DNA from: Anderseniella sp964390445
GTDB lineage: Bacteria > Pseudomonadota > Alphaproteobacteria > Rhizobiales > Aestuariivirgaceae
NCBI GenBank assembly: GCA_964390445.1
Contig: CAYMJJ010000031.1
Location: forward strand, 1-26,581
Length of the DNA: 26,581 nt
Direction: 5' to 3'
Made by a program: the position numbers and the translations under genes. Each line of letters opens with the position of its first letter. Position 1 is the first letter of the stretch. The notes under the pieces are model-generated. The model did not search any database. It saw nothing but the letters and a program-made list of their open reading frames with translations, and was not told where the DNA came from. Below are positions 6,588 through 15,320 of this stretch, piece by piece.

Positions 6588-7694
6588 TCAAGCAGGCTCG
6601 AACAGCACCCCGCCCGACACCGGCGTGCTGACACCGGTGGTCGTGGGCCACGTGAGCGGCAAGCCTCGCAGCGAACGTACCGCAAGATAGGCCCAGGCTT
6701 CGGCCTCGATGGCATCGCCGTTCAGCCCGATGGCCTCGGCCGGCACTACAGGTGTTTCGACCAGCCCGGCAAGGCATTCCATGACAAACCGGTTCTTGCG
6801 GCCACCGCCACAGATCACCCAGTACTTCGGCGGCTGGTGGGCCCAGGCGGCGGCATCGGCAATCGAATGCGCGGTGAACCAGGCAAGCGTCGCCGCGCCA
6901 TCGGCAGGTGACAATCCGCGCACATCGTCGAGCGTGAAGCTGCCCCGGTCGAGCGACTTTGGCGGCGGCTCGCGGAAGAACGCGTGCGCGCGCAGGCGCT
7001 GCAATACGGCGCCGTCCGGCGTGCCGGAGCGCGCCAGCGCACCATCGATGTCGACCGGCTTGCCGGTATGTGCGGCGCACCAGTCGTCCATCAGCGCATT
7101 GCCGGGACCTGTATCGAAGGCAGTCAACGTGCCGTCGGTATCGACGAAGGTGACGTTACCGACACCGCCGACATTGACGAACGCCACCGGCAGGTCGGGC
7201 ACCTTGTGCGCGAGGCAGCCATGCCATGCCGGGGCCAGCGGCGCGCCCTGCCCACCGTGCACCATGTCGTTGGAGCGCATGTCGGCAACCACGCGAAGCC
7301 CGGTCAGGGTTGCCAGCAACTGCCCGTCGCCCAACTGGATGGTGAGACCGATCTCGGGCCGGTGCAGCACGGTCTGGCCGTGAAAGCCGATTACCGAGTC
7401 AGTTGAATCGGTTAGCGAATGTTTCTGGCGGAATGAGTCAACCGCATCGGCATGCCAGCGGGTCAGGTCCGCCTCTATCAGTGCCAGTTCACCGGGGCGA
7501 TCAGTACGGTCGGTCAACCCGGCCGACAGAATGAGCGCGCGGGCCAGCGTTTCGCGCTGCGCACGCGAATATTCGAAAGCCTCGAAGCCAAGCACCTCTG
7601 CCTGTGCCTCGCCGTCGGTGCGCAACATCGCGACATCGATACCATCCATCGACGTGCCGCTCATCAACCCGATTGCAGTGACGGGATTTGCCAT
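6588..7694 (-). CDS. anmK: anhydro-N-acetylmuramic acid kinase
   Basis: A 368-residue protein of normal family length. AnmK phosphorylates and hydrolyses 1,6-anhydroMurNAc to MurNAc-6-phosphate in cytoplasmic peptidoglycan recycling (family knowledge). The nucleotide-binding start IGLMSGTSMDGID is at about 8-20, followed by IGFHGQTVLHRP, DMRSNDMVHGGQGAPLAPAWH, VNVGGVGNVTFV, FDTGPGNALMDDW and CGGGRKNRFVMECL, all diagnostic AnmK blocks. The start at 7694 has GAAGAGGG upstream. It is divergent from tyrS with about 50 nt between, a pairing seen elsewhere in alphaproteobacteria. Nothing is missing or truncated. Confidence 0.96.
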   Translation of the reverse strand: MANPVTAIGLMSGTSMDGIDVAMLRTDGEAQAEVLGFEAFEYSRAQRETLARALILSAGLTDRTDRPGELALIEADLTRWHADAVDSFRQKHSLTDSTDSVIGFHGQTVLHRPEIGLTIQLGDGQLLATLTGLRVVADMRSNDMVHGGQGAPLAPAWHGCLAHKVPDLPVAFVNVGGVGNVTFVDTDGTLTAFDTGPGNALMDDWCAAHTGKPVDIDGALARSGTPDGAVLQRLRAHAFFREPPPKSLDRGSFTLDDVRGLSPADGAATLAWFTAHSIADAAAWAHQPPKYWVICGGGRKNRFVMECLAGLVETPVVPAEAIGLNGDAIEAEAWAYLAVRSLRGLPLTWPTTTGVSTPVSGGVLFEPA

Positions 7695-7744
7695 TCGCCC
7701 TCTTCGTGTTATGAGGCGCCAACCTTACCACACCGAGTGTTTAC

Positions 7745-8980
7745 ATGCCGTTCAAATCCGACTTCCTGCGCGTGCTCGACGAGCGCGGCTTCATCCATCA
7801 GATCTCCGACCCGGAAGGCCTCGACGACCGGGTCATGCAAGGCCCGATCACGGCCTATATCGGGTTTGACTGCACCGCGCGCTCGCTGCACATCGGCTCG
7901 ATGCTGCCGATCATGATGCTGCACTGGCTGCAGCAGACCGGCAACAAGCCGATTGCGCTGATGGGCGGCGGCACCACCAAGGTGGGTGATCCGTCCGGCA
8001 AGGACGAGGCGCGCAAGCTGCTGACCGACGCAGACATCGCCGCCAACATGGCTGGCATACAGCAGGTTTTTGCGAAGTTTCTGAGGTTCGGCGACGGCAA
8101 GACTGACGCTATGATGGTCAACAATGCCGAGTGGCTGGACGAGCTCAACTACATCGCGTTCCTGCGTGATTATGGCCCGCATTTCACCATCAACAGGATG
8201 ATGACATTCGACTCGGTGAAGCTGCGTCTGGAACGCGAACAGCCGCTCACCTTCCTCGAGTTCAACTACATGATCCTGCAGGCCTACGACTTCGTGGAGT
8301 TGTCGCGCCGCTATGCTTGCGAACTGCAGATGGGCGGCTCGGACCAGTGGGGCAACATCATCAACGGCATGGAGCTTGGCCGCCGCGTCGGCGAAAAGCA
8401 GATGTATGCACTCACGGCACCACTGCTGACCACGTCATCCGGGGCCAAGATGGGCAAGACCGCCGCCGGTGCCGTGTGGCTCAACGCCGACATGCTGAGC
8501 CCCTATGACTACTGGCAGTACTGGCGCAACACCGAAGACGCCGACGTGGAGCGGTTCCTGAAACTGTTCACCACCCTGCCGCTCGACGAGATCGCGCGGC
8601 TGGCGGCGCTCAAGGGGGCGGAAGTCAACGAAGCCAAGAAGGTGCTGGCCAACGAGGCGACGGAACTCCTGCACGGGGCCGATGCTGCCCGCGCGGCGGC
8701 AGATACCGCGCAGAAGACCTTCGATGAAGGCGGTGCGGGCGAAGATCTCCCGACCATTGCCGGCAAGCCCGGCGACGGGTTGCTGGCGTTGTTCGTGGCG
8801 GCGGGGCTGGCGGCCAGCAACGGCGAGGTGCGCCGCGCCGTCACCGGCAATTCGGTCAGCGTCAATGACGTCAAGGTGACGGACCCCGGCTACGCGCTGG
8901 TGGACACCGATTTCAGTGCCGATGGCCTGGTGAAGCTGTCGCTTGGCAAGAAGCGTCACGCGCTGGTGCGCAGGTCCTGA
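7745..8980 (+). CDS. tyrS: tyrosyl-tRNA synthetase
   Basis: A 411-residue class I aminoacyl-tRNA synthetase that charges tRNA-Tyr in the cytoplasm. The HIGH-type motif is HIGS at 49-52, the KMSKS-type loop is KMGKT at 235-239, and the tyrosine-specific YMILQAYDF and QMGGSDQWGNI blocks lie at about 175-183 and 195-206. The C-terminal 70 or so residues (GEVRRAVTGNSVSVNDVKV) form an S4 RNA-binding domain. Length and domains are standard for the bacterial TyrS. The promoter must lie within the 50-nt gap shared with anmK. It converges on the AsmA-like gene with only 13 nt between stops. Confidence 0.97.
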   Translation: MPFKSDFLRVLDERGFIHQISDPEGLDDRVMQGPITAYIGFDCTARSLHIGSMLPIMMLHWLQQTGNKPIALMGGGTTKVGDPSGKDEARKLLTDADIAANMAGIQQVFAKFLRFGDGKTDAMMVNNAEWLDELNYIAFLRDYGPHFTINRMMTFDSVKLRLEREQPLTFLEFNYMILQAYDFVELSRRYACELQMGGSDQWGNIINGMELGRRVGEKQMYALTAPLLTTSSGAKMGKTAAGAVWLNADMLSPYDYWQYWRNTEDADVERFLKLFTTLPLDEIARLAALKGAEVNEAKKVLANEATELLHGADAARAAADTAQKTFDEGGAGEDLPTIAGKPGDGLLALFVAAGLAASNGEVRRAVTGNSVSVNDVKVTDPGYALVDTDFSADGLVKLSLGKKRHALVRRS

Positions 8981-8993
8981 CCACGCTTTTGCG

Positions 8994-11900
8994 TTAGCGG
9001 TTGGTCTTCAACTCGCGGGTGCGCTGGCGTTGCTGCGAGCCTGAACCATTGCGCGCGGTGCCGTCTGCATTGGTCTGGCCGCCACCGATGTTGAACAGGT
9101 TGCGGAAGATTCCCGGTGCGATGGCCGATACCGGGTTCACCAGGAAGCGCGGGTCGTTCATTGAACCCTGCAGCGCGAAATTGAGGCCGAACACGCCCTG
9201 TCCCTTGCCGCCGGTCAGCACGTCGCCGAGCAACGGCACGCCGGAGATGGCCGAGTTGAGCGCATAGGCGGGAATGATGGTGCCGCCAATGTCCATCGCC
9301 AGGTCCTGCTTGCGGATGATGCCTTGCGCCGAGGCCCCTATCTCCGGGCCCTGCACCAGCGCATCGCCAATACGCACGTAGCTGTTGTCGACTGAGAACG
9401 GCACCGACATGCGCGAAAACCGCAAGCCGTCATTGCGCGGCCCGCGCCCGCCGCGCCCTGCCTGCCGGGTGGTACGATCGATCTCGGTCAGCGCCGCCTC
9501 GTTCTGGACGGAGAAATTGCGCACCTCCAGCATGCCGCGCTGGATGGCGCCCTGGCCCGGATTGCCGAGGATGGCGCCAAAGTCGATGGTGCCGCCGGAC
9601 ATCTTGGAATAGAGGTTCACAGCGCGCAAGGTTGCGCCCGCATCCCGGCCCGTGACACGCATCCGCCGCTCACCGGACGCATCGCGGGTGACACGCATGG
9701 TGATCGGTGCGCCGTTGACGTAGGTGCCGTTAATGTCGGCCTGCTGCACCGCCCCGCCCCTGATGACAAGGCTGCCCTTCAGGTTGTTCACCAGTTCACC
9801 GCGATGCACATAGATGCGGCTGATGTTGGTGTTGATGGAAACCGGCGGGCCGGTGTTCTCGCCCGGCTTTGCAACCTTGCTCGACATCATGTCGCCGATC
9901 AGAGGCCGCGCATCGAGGCTTGCGCCGCCAACGCCCATGCGCAGGTTGCCGTCGGAATTGTCGATTTCGAGAGCCAGCTGGTTGGTGTCACTGAGGATGA
10001 ACCTTGGCAACGAGGCATCGATCAGGCCGCCCGCTTTGGACACCCGCACCTTGCCGACGATCTTCAGGTCCTTGCCTTCAATCTCCAGGTCCTCGATGTT
10101 GATGACCTTCGCATCGGCCATGTTGACCTTGAACGTCGCCTTTGTGCCTTTCGCCGGGGCCCTGCTCCAGCCAAGCGCCTCCAGTTCCATGCGCGTTTGC
10201 GACAGGTCAGCCTCGACCCTGGCTGAAACGATCTCGGTGCCGCGGCGCACCATCGATACCTCTACCGGTGTCGGACCCACCAAGTAGGGGTCCAGGCTGA
10301 TACCCAGCTTCTGCCGGTCACGGTCGGTGAGCGAGGCGGAGATGGTGAAGTCCTCGTCGGCATTGGCCGACTTGGTCAACGGCCTGCGCCACGAGATCCT
10401 GGCGCGCTTTTCCCCCAGCATGGCGCTGCCCTTGCCGCTGATCACCGTATCATCCAGCGTCAGGTCGAAATCGGCATCGGTCAGGTCGAGACCCTCGATG
10501 GCGTTCCGGATGGTGCCATTGGTCAGCTTGGCGGCTGCCGATACCTCGAAATCCGCCGAAGAGATACCCGGCTTCAACGGCATTGCCAGGTTGAGCGTGA
10601 CCTGGCCGTCGCCGGTCACCGTGTTCACATCGAAGTTCGAGTCCTTCACCAGTTCCAGCGGCGGCAGGTCGGCATACTCGTGGAAGCCCGCCACATCACT
10701 TGCCAGCTTGATGGTCATCGTTGCAGGTGATACCGGCAGCGCAAGCTTGGTGATCTGCATCTGCCCACCAGTCACCTTCAGAGACTTGCCGGACGGCAAC
10801 GGGATGGTTGCCTTGTTGAAGGTGATGTCGAACTTGGTTCCATCCAGCGCAAACACGCCTTGACCGTCAACGATGCGCGGCAGGTCGTCAGCATAGGTGA
10901 ACTCGACATTGTCGGCGTCGAACTTCATGTCCACCGCGTCGTCCGGCAGGGGAGATCCGCCCAACGCAGCCTCGATCTGGGCGCCGGACAGCTTGACCCG
11001 GAATTCAGCGTCGGTCACGGTGCCGCCGATCACATTGTCGCGGAACCAGCTACGCGATTGCGGTGCCATGACAGGTGGCCACAACTTGCGGATAAGCTCG
11101 TGGTTGAGCGCGCGGCCGCGCCCGGCAAGGTAGACCCCGACCGCATTGCCATCGTCGATGAACTGGCCCCGCACCCGCACGCCGCCCTCGCCGGACAGCA
11201 TGATCAGGTCGTCCACCACGAAACGGCGCTCACCCAGCATGGCGTGCCCCTGAAGCTTGAACTCGTCTATGGCGCTGCGCGTACCAGGGTTGGCATTCGG
11301 GGTGTCGATGTTGAGATTGCGGGCGTTCAATTCGATCCGGGCCGACACCACCTTGTTCTGCTCATCCCGCAGCGGCGCGATGCGGCCACTGAAGCGGGCT
11401 TCCGCGCCGCGAATGACCAGCGTTGAATCACGGATCACCAGATGCCCGGTTTCCGGCTCGAACGCGATGCGCATCAGCCCTTCGTCAATCAGGACCGGAT
11501 CAGCAATGTAATCGGGGAACGACACCTTGCCGGCCTGTATTGCCAGTACGCCCGCAGCGCCCAGCAAGGTGCCTTCGCTGTTGATGTCGATCTGCATTTC
11601 ACCGGAAAGCGGCAGGTTGAAGTTGGCCAGCTGGTCGAAGGAAAACAGTTTTCGGGCAAGATCGGCCGGGGTGACGTCAAACACCTTGGTAATGATCTTG
11701 TAGACGTTTGAATCAGCGCGGTAGGTGGTCAGCAGCTCGGTTCGCCAGGTCGGGCCATCGGCGCTTATGTCGGCATCGACGAATACGGCAAAACCACCTT
11801 CGGCCTTCTTGAAGCGCAGGTTGGCACGCGGTGAAATCCACAGCTGGTCCTGGATTTCGTCCTTGAACGAGATCTGGGCGTTGGTCACGTCGATCGCTTC

Positions 11901-12473
11901 AAGCGAGTGAGCTGCACTGGGTTCGCCACTTCCTTGCAGGACGGTGGAGATGGTCTGCGCAATCGAACTGGCTGACTCGCGCTGGGCCGCGTCGGTTGTG
12001 AGTTCGACCACCTGCGAGGAGGGCCCGGCGTCGGATTTGCCGGTCTGTGAAATCGGGTTGGTGAAGCCCATGGCAATGCTGCCATCAACCTTGCGGCGCG
12101 CGAGGATGCGGGCACCGATCAGTTCAAGGCGCCTGGGCTTGATGGTGCCGGACAGGATTTCGCCGATGTCGACCGAGATTGCTGCACGCGGCGCGCGCGC
12201 AATCAGGTTGCCCTCATCATCAGTGAGACGGACATTGGCCAGCCGCAGCGTGGGGTGGGCCTTGCCGTCTTCCTGCTCGATGACCACGTCATCAAGGTCG
12301 AGGCGCACGCCGGGTATCGAGTCAGACACCCGCTCGCGGACTGTTTCCTTGAGGAAACCAACGCTCAGCGGTCCGGAATTGAGCGCAAACAACACATAGC
12401 CGGCTGCGGCAATGATCATTGCCAGCAGCACAACCATTATCCAGGCCATTGACTTTATTGCCCGGTTGGCCAC
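8994..12473 (-). CDS. large AsmA-like / YhdP-type envelope protein
   Basis: A 1159-residue protein with one N-terminal membrane helix (about 10-32), then a very long beta-rich periplasmic region. Repeated short strands and the late block GRDAGATLRAVNLYSKMSGGTIDFGAI, then GQGAIQRGMLEVRNFSVQNE and LLGDVLTGGKGQGVFGLNFALQGSMNDPRFLVNPVSAIAPGIFRNLF (quoted here only as landmarks near the C-terminus), place it in the DUF3971/AsmA-C group that includes YhdP. Such proteins form bridge-like grooves that move phospholipid across the periplasm (family knowledge). The start used is GTG at 12473; an ATG 24 nt inside is an alternative and both ribosome sites are weak. The tail is Gln/Arg-rich (QQRQRTREL). 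It is divergent from bcp and transcribed alone. Confidence 0.85.
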   Translation of the reverse strand: MANRAIKSMAWIMVVLLAMIIAAAGYVLFALNSGPLSVGFLKETVRERVSDSIPGVRLDLDDVVIEQEDGKAHPTLRLANVRLTDDEGNLIARAPRAAISVDIGEILSGTIKPRRLELIGARILARRKVDGSIAMGFTNPISQTGKSDAGPSSQVVELTTDAAQRESASSIAQTISTVLQGSGEPSAAHSLEAIDVTNAQISFKDEIQDQLWISPRANLRFKKAEGGFAVFVDADISADGPTWRTELLTTYRADSNVYKIITKVFDVTPADLARKLFSFDQLANFNLPLSGEMQIDINSEGTLLGAAGVLAIQAGKVSFPDYIADPVLIDEGLMRIAFEPETGHLVIRDSTLVIRGAEARFSGRIAPLRDEQNKVVSARIELNARNLNIDTPNANPGTRSAIDEFKLQGHAMLGERRFVVDDLIMLSGEGGVRVRGQFIDDGNAVGVYLAGRGRALNHELIRKLWPPVMAPQSRSWFRDNVIGGTVTDAEFRVKLSGAQIEAALGGSPLPDDAVDMKFDADNVEFTYADDLPRIVDGQGVFALDGTKFDITFNKATIPLPSGKSLKVTGGQMQITKLALPVSPATMTIKLASDVAGFHEYADLPPLELVKDSNFDVNTVTGDGQVTLNLAMPLKPGISSADFEVSAAAKLTNGTIRNAIEGLDLTDADFDLTLDDTVISGKGSAMLGEKRARISWRRPLTKSANADEDFTISASLTDRDRQKLGISLDPYLVGPTPVEVSMVRRGTEIVSARVEADLSQTRMELEALGWSRAPAKGTKATFKVNMADAKVINIEDLEIEGKDLKIVGKVRVSKAGGLIDASLPRFILSDTNQLALEIDNSDGNLRMGVGGASLDARPLIGDMMSSKVAKPGENTGPPVSINTNISRIYVHRGELVNNLKGSLVIRGGAVQQADINGTYVNGAPITMRVTRDASGERRMRVTGRDAGATLRAVNLYSKMSGGTIDFGAILGNPGQGAIQRGMLEVRNFSVQNEAALTEIDRTTRQAGRGGRGPRNDGLRFSRMSVPFSVDNSYVRIGDALVQGPEIGASAQGIIRKQDLAMDIGGTIIPAYALNSAISGVPLLGDVLTGGKGQGVFGLNFALQGSMNDPRFLVNPVSAIAPGIFRNLFNIGGGQTNADGTARNGSGSQQRQRTRELKTNR

Positions 12474-12735
12474 CTTCGCGTTCTCACATCCCGCCAGGTC
12501 GATATGCCCGGCCTGCTGTTGCTGTCAGGAAGCCCCGATTCCCCCGGCTGGCCACCTGTCTCTTCGTTCCGTCACACAAAGCATCCGCTTAAGGCTCAAA
12601 TGTGACTGCCGTTTCCACATTCCGGTTTCACGTTGTCCGCAAGGTCATGGAACCCAGTGGACCGGTCGCGCATTCTTGTAAAAGACTATAGCGCAACACA
12701 CATTTAGCAACTCTTTACCATAGCGGAGACCTTAC
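12474..12735. other. divergent intergenic region, AsmA-like gene / bcp
   Basis: About 260 bases with no supported gene. It must carry promoters for both flanking genes. GGAG about 9 nt before the bcp ATG is the ribosome site, and the AT-rich stretch TTGTAAAAGACTATAG near 12675-12691 is the likeliest promoter area for bcp, though spacing to a -35 is poor. No strong repeats were found. Confidence 0.4.
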
Positions 12736-13206
12736 ATGAGCACCCGACCGGGCGAAGGCGACCAGATTCCCGAATTTGCTCTTGATACCGATGGCAACGG
12801 ACGGATCACCAGCGAGGACCTGCACGGGTCAACCTCGGTCATTTTCTTCTATCCGAAGGACGACACGCCAGGCTGCACCAAGGAAGCGATTGCCTTTTCC
12901 AGCCTCAAGCCTGAGTTCGACAAGGCCGGCATCAAGCTGGTCGGCATTTCCGCCGATCCGCCTGCCAAGCACGACCGTTTCAAGGAAAAGTACAACCTGG
13001 ACGTCACGCTTGGAGCAGATCCGGAGCTGGAAAGCCTGAAGGCCTTCGGTGTATGGGTGGAAAAAGCCATGTATGGCCGCAAATACTATGGCGTCGAGCG
13101 CACCACGTTCCTGGTCGGCGAGGACGGCAGGATCGCGAGGGTCTGGCACAAGGTCAAGGTTCCCGGTCACGCCGAAGAGGTTCTCAACGCCGCCAGGGAG
13201 CTTTGA
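12736..13206 (+). CDS. bcp: thioredoxin-dependent peroxiredoxin, Bcp/PrxQ type, lacking the usual resolving Cys
   Basis: A 156-residue cytoplasmic peroxidase that reduces hydroperoxides. The peroxidatic motif is YPKDDTPGCTKEA with Cys47. In most PrxQ proteins a resolving Cys lies five residues later; here that position is Ile52 (CTKEAIAF), and there is no other Cys in the chain. The enzyme should therefore work as a 1-Cys form with an external thiol reductant (inference). The rest of the fold is intact (VGISADPPAKHDRF, RTTFLVGEDGRIARVW, VLNAAREL) and the length is normal. GGAG upstream supports the start. It stands alone, followed by a hairpin-rich 200-nt gap. Confidence 0.93.
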   Translation: MSTRPGEGDQIPEFALDTDGNGRITSEDLHGSTSVIFFYPKDDTPGCTKEAIAFSSLKPEFDKAGIKLVGISADPPAKHDRFKEKYNLDVTLGADPELESLKAFGVWVEKAMYGRKYYGVERTTFLVGEDGRIARVWHKVKVPGHAEEVLNAAREL

Positions 13207-13418
13207 CCCCCTGCGTCGCTCTTGCTGCCCGTACAGCAAGCACATGTTGCATTTGAGCGGATTGTTTTCATAATCAGTCCCTGCACACCGGCAGCCTGTT
13301 GCCGGTACAGACAGACTGCAGAGCGTGGCCCTGGCCTGTCCCGGTCTTGACAAGACCGGCCGTCCGGGTGCCTTTGCGCGTGAATGCAGCCATGACAGGC
13401 AGGAAACAGGGAGGGGTC
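13207..13418 (+). other. hairpin-rich leader between bcp and the M23 gene
   Basis: About 210 bases holding three inverted repeats in a row: CTTGCTG/CAGCAAG (13221-13240, 6-nt loop), ACCGGCA/TGCCGGT (13287-13306, 6-nt loop) and CCGGTCTTGACAAGACCGG (13341-13359). None is followed by a T tract, so classic terminators are not evident. The last is a near-perfect 9+1+9 DNA palindrome and could be an operator. Confidence 0.5.
13341..13359. promoter_or_regulatory. 19-base palindrome upstream of the M23-bactofilin operon
   Basis: CCGGTCTTG-A-CAAGACCGG is perfectly self-complementary around one central base and sits about 60 nt before the M23 start codon. It could be an operator or, in RNA, an 8-bp hairpin with a 3-nt loop. 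Confidence 0.45.
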
Positions 13419-14768
13419 ATGCGGCAAAGACGGCGCCACCTTGGCCAGCGCCAGCGGCGCGGGCTGTTCTCGCGCATTCGCTATGCATTTCGGGAACGCC
13501 AGATCTACCTGCGCTCCGAAGGCGAAGTCCAGTTCATCACGCTGCGGCCGTGGGTGCAGGTGGCGGTGATGTTCACCTTCTGCGCGGGCCTGTTCTGGGT
13601 CGCGTATGCCACGGTGAATGTTGCCTTCAAGGACCAGATCCTGGCGCTGAAGGAACGCAACGAGTACCGCGCCCGGCTGGAATATGAAGACCGGATCACC
13701 GAATTGCGCTCCAATATCGACCGGCTGAACCGCCGCCTGCTGCTGGACCAGCGTGCCTATCTTGCCAAGGTCGACGAGGTGCGCAGCGAACACGACAAGC
13801 TGATCGACCGGCATGAGCGGCTGGCTGAGTTTTTCCAGAACGGATGGCTGCCCAAGCCTGCTGCCTCGTCCACCCCCGGTGCTGGCCAACCCGGCAGCAA
13901 TGCAGCACCAGCGCCCGAAAAACAGGGCAACGCGGTCATACCTCGCGGCAGCATAGGCACGCCATCCGATCTCGCCGTCGTGAGCTTTGCCCCGCCGCTG
14001 GCGCAACGCCAGTTCACAGCCGAATTCACCACTGTTCAGGAATCCCTGCAGCCGCTTGATACCTTGCGATCCTACATGGGCCAGATGGAAACCCGCGAGG
14101 CAAGCCTGCTGTCGCAAGTGACCGAATACATGGACAGCCGCAACGCGGAACTCGGCCAGGTCTATCGGATGCTGGGCATCGATGCCGGCAAGGTGGCCAG
14201 CACATCGGGCTACACCCCGGAAAATATCGGCGGGCCGTTCATTGCCGCTTCGTCGACGCAACTGGGCTCAAGCCTGCTCGCAGCCCATGTCAACGACCTG
14301 GCGGACCGGCTGGAGACCTGGGAACGGCTGAAATACGAGGCGTCGCACTTGCCGCTGACCCGCCCCATGCCACCCGAACACGAAACCACCAGCGGCTTCG
14401 GCTTGCGCAAGGACCCGTTCCGCCGCCGCCCCGCCATGCATGCAGGCATCGACTTCCGCGGTCCGGTGGGCTCGCCGGTGATGGCTGCGGCCCCAGGCAC
14501 GGTGATCAAGGCTGGATACAGTGGCGGATATGGCAGACTTGTCGAGCTACGCCACGAAAATGGCGTAACTACGCGCTACGCCCATTTAAGCATGATCAAC
14601 GTTCGCACTGGCCAGAAGGTCAAGAGCGGTGATATGATTGGCAAATTGGGCAATACGGGCCGCAGTACAGGCCCGCATCTGCATTATGAAACACGCGTGG
14701 GCGGCCGCGCTATCGATCCGCTGAAGTTTTGGAAGGCACGCGATGTTCTTCAGGAAATCACGCGCTAA
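13419..14768 (+). CDS. membrane-anchored M23 (LytM) peptidoglycan endopeptidase
   Basis: About 449 residues from the ATG at 13419, picked because AGGGAGGGG precedes it; an in-frame ATG at 13392 is possible. A basic cytoplasmic N-terminus (RQRRRHLGQRQRRG) is followed by a membrane helix (about 45-68), a coiled coil (about 72-140, KERNEYRARLEYEDRITELR) and a Pro/Ala-rich linker. The C-terminal M23 domain has zinc ligands H341 and D345 (HAGID) and H422, with catalytic H389 (YAHLS) and H420 (GPHLHYE), so it looks active. It cleaves peptide cross-links in the periplasm (family knowledge). The bactofilin gene starts inside its last codons (26-nt overlap), implying coupled translation and joint function at one cell site. 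Confidence 0.93.
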   Translation: MRQRRRHLGQRQRRGLFSRIRYAFRERQIYLRSEGEVQFITLRPWVQVAVMFTFCAGLFWVAYATVNVAFKDQILALKERNEYRARLEYEDRITELRSNIDRLNRRLLLDQRAYLAKVDEVRSEHDKLIDRHERLAEFFQNGWLPKPAASSTPGAGQPGSNAAPAPEKQGNAVIPRGSIGTPSDLAVVSFAPPLAQRQFTAEFTTVQESLQPLDTLRSYMGQMETREASLLSQVTEYMDSRNAELGQVYRMLGIDAGKVASTSGYTPENIGGPFIAASSTQLGSSLLAAHVNDLADRLETWERLKYEASHLPLTRPMPPEHETTSGFGLRKDPFRRRPAMHAGIDFRGPVGSPVMAAAPGTVIKAGYSGGYGRLVELRHENGVTTRYAHLSMINVRTGQKVKSGDMIGKLGNTGRSTGPHLHYETRVGGRAIDPLKFWKARDVLQEITR

Positions 14769-15297
14769 GGCGCAAAAAGGGGCACACGGCACGGGACGTC
14801 AGCGTTCAAGGTCCGGCCCGTCACTGCTGTCACTTGATCTGGTCATCGACGGCTCCGTCTCTACCGGTGGCGAATTGCAGATTGACGGCACCATCAACGG
14901 GTCCGTACGTGCGCGCGCAGTGGTGATAGATGCCAACGGCGTCGTCTACGGCGACATCGCCGCCGAGGAAGTCATCGTGCGGGGCCGCGTCATTGGCCCG
15001 ATCCGGGCGCTGCACATCCACATCTACGCTGGTGCCCACATCGAAGGCGACGTGATCAACCAGACCCTGTCGATCGAAAACGGCGCTCATGTCGACGGCA
15101 AGATCCGCCGGGTGGAAGACCCGTTGTCCGAGCCGCTGGATGAGGGCGGATACGGCGGTTGGGGCCAGAGCTACGGTGGCTATGACCAGTATCCGCCGCA
15201 GGAAAACGTCTACAACCTGCCTGGCAGCACGCAGATGACGGATGATGAGGATTTCACCGCCCCTGCCCCGGTGCGAAAGCCCAAGGCGGCTGAGTGA
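14743..15297 (+). CDS. bactofilin
   Basis: A 184-residue bactofilin: a short basic N-terminus, a central right-handed beta-helix domain (about 30-125) made of short repeats such as VIDGSVSTGGELQIDGTINGS, VVIDANGVVYGDIAAEEV and HIEGDVINQTLSIENGAHVDG, then a Gly/Tyr/Gln-rich disordered tail. Bactofilins self-assemble into cytoplasmic filaments that localise cell-wall enzymes (family knowledge). Overlap with the M23 gene by 26 nt in a different frame is a widespread arrangement and suggests that this filament positions that peptidase. The coding start has no clear Shine-Dalgarno of its own, consistent with coupling. Confidence 0.93.
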   Translation: MFFRKSRAKAQKGAHGTGRQRSRSGPSLLSLDLVIDGSVSTGGELQIDGTINGSVRARAVVIDANGVVYGDIAAEEVIVRGRVIGPIRALHIHIYAGAHIEGDVINQTLSIENGAHVDGKIRRVEDPLSEPLDEGGYGGWGQSYGGYDQYPPQENVYNLPGSTQMTDDEDFTAPAPVRKPKAAE

Positions 15298-15320
15298 CAC
15301 TTCGCTCGCGTTCACCCGCG

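Noticed and set aside
8981..8993. Terminator between tyrS and the AsmA-like gene
   Set aside because: Only 13 bases separate the stops and no stable stem with a T tract is visible.
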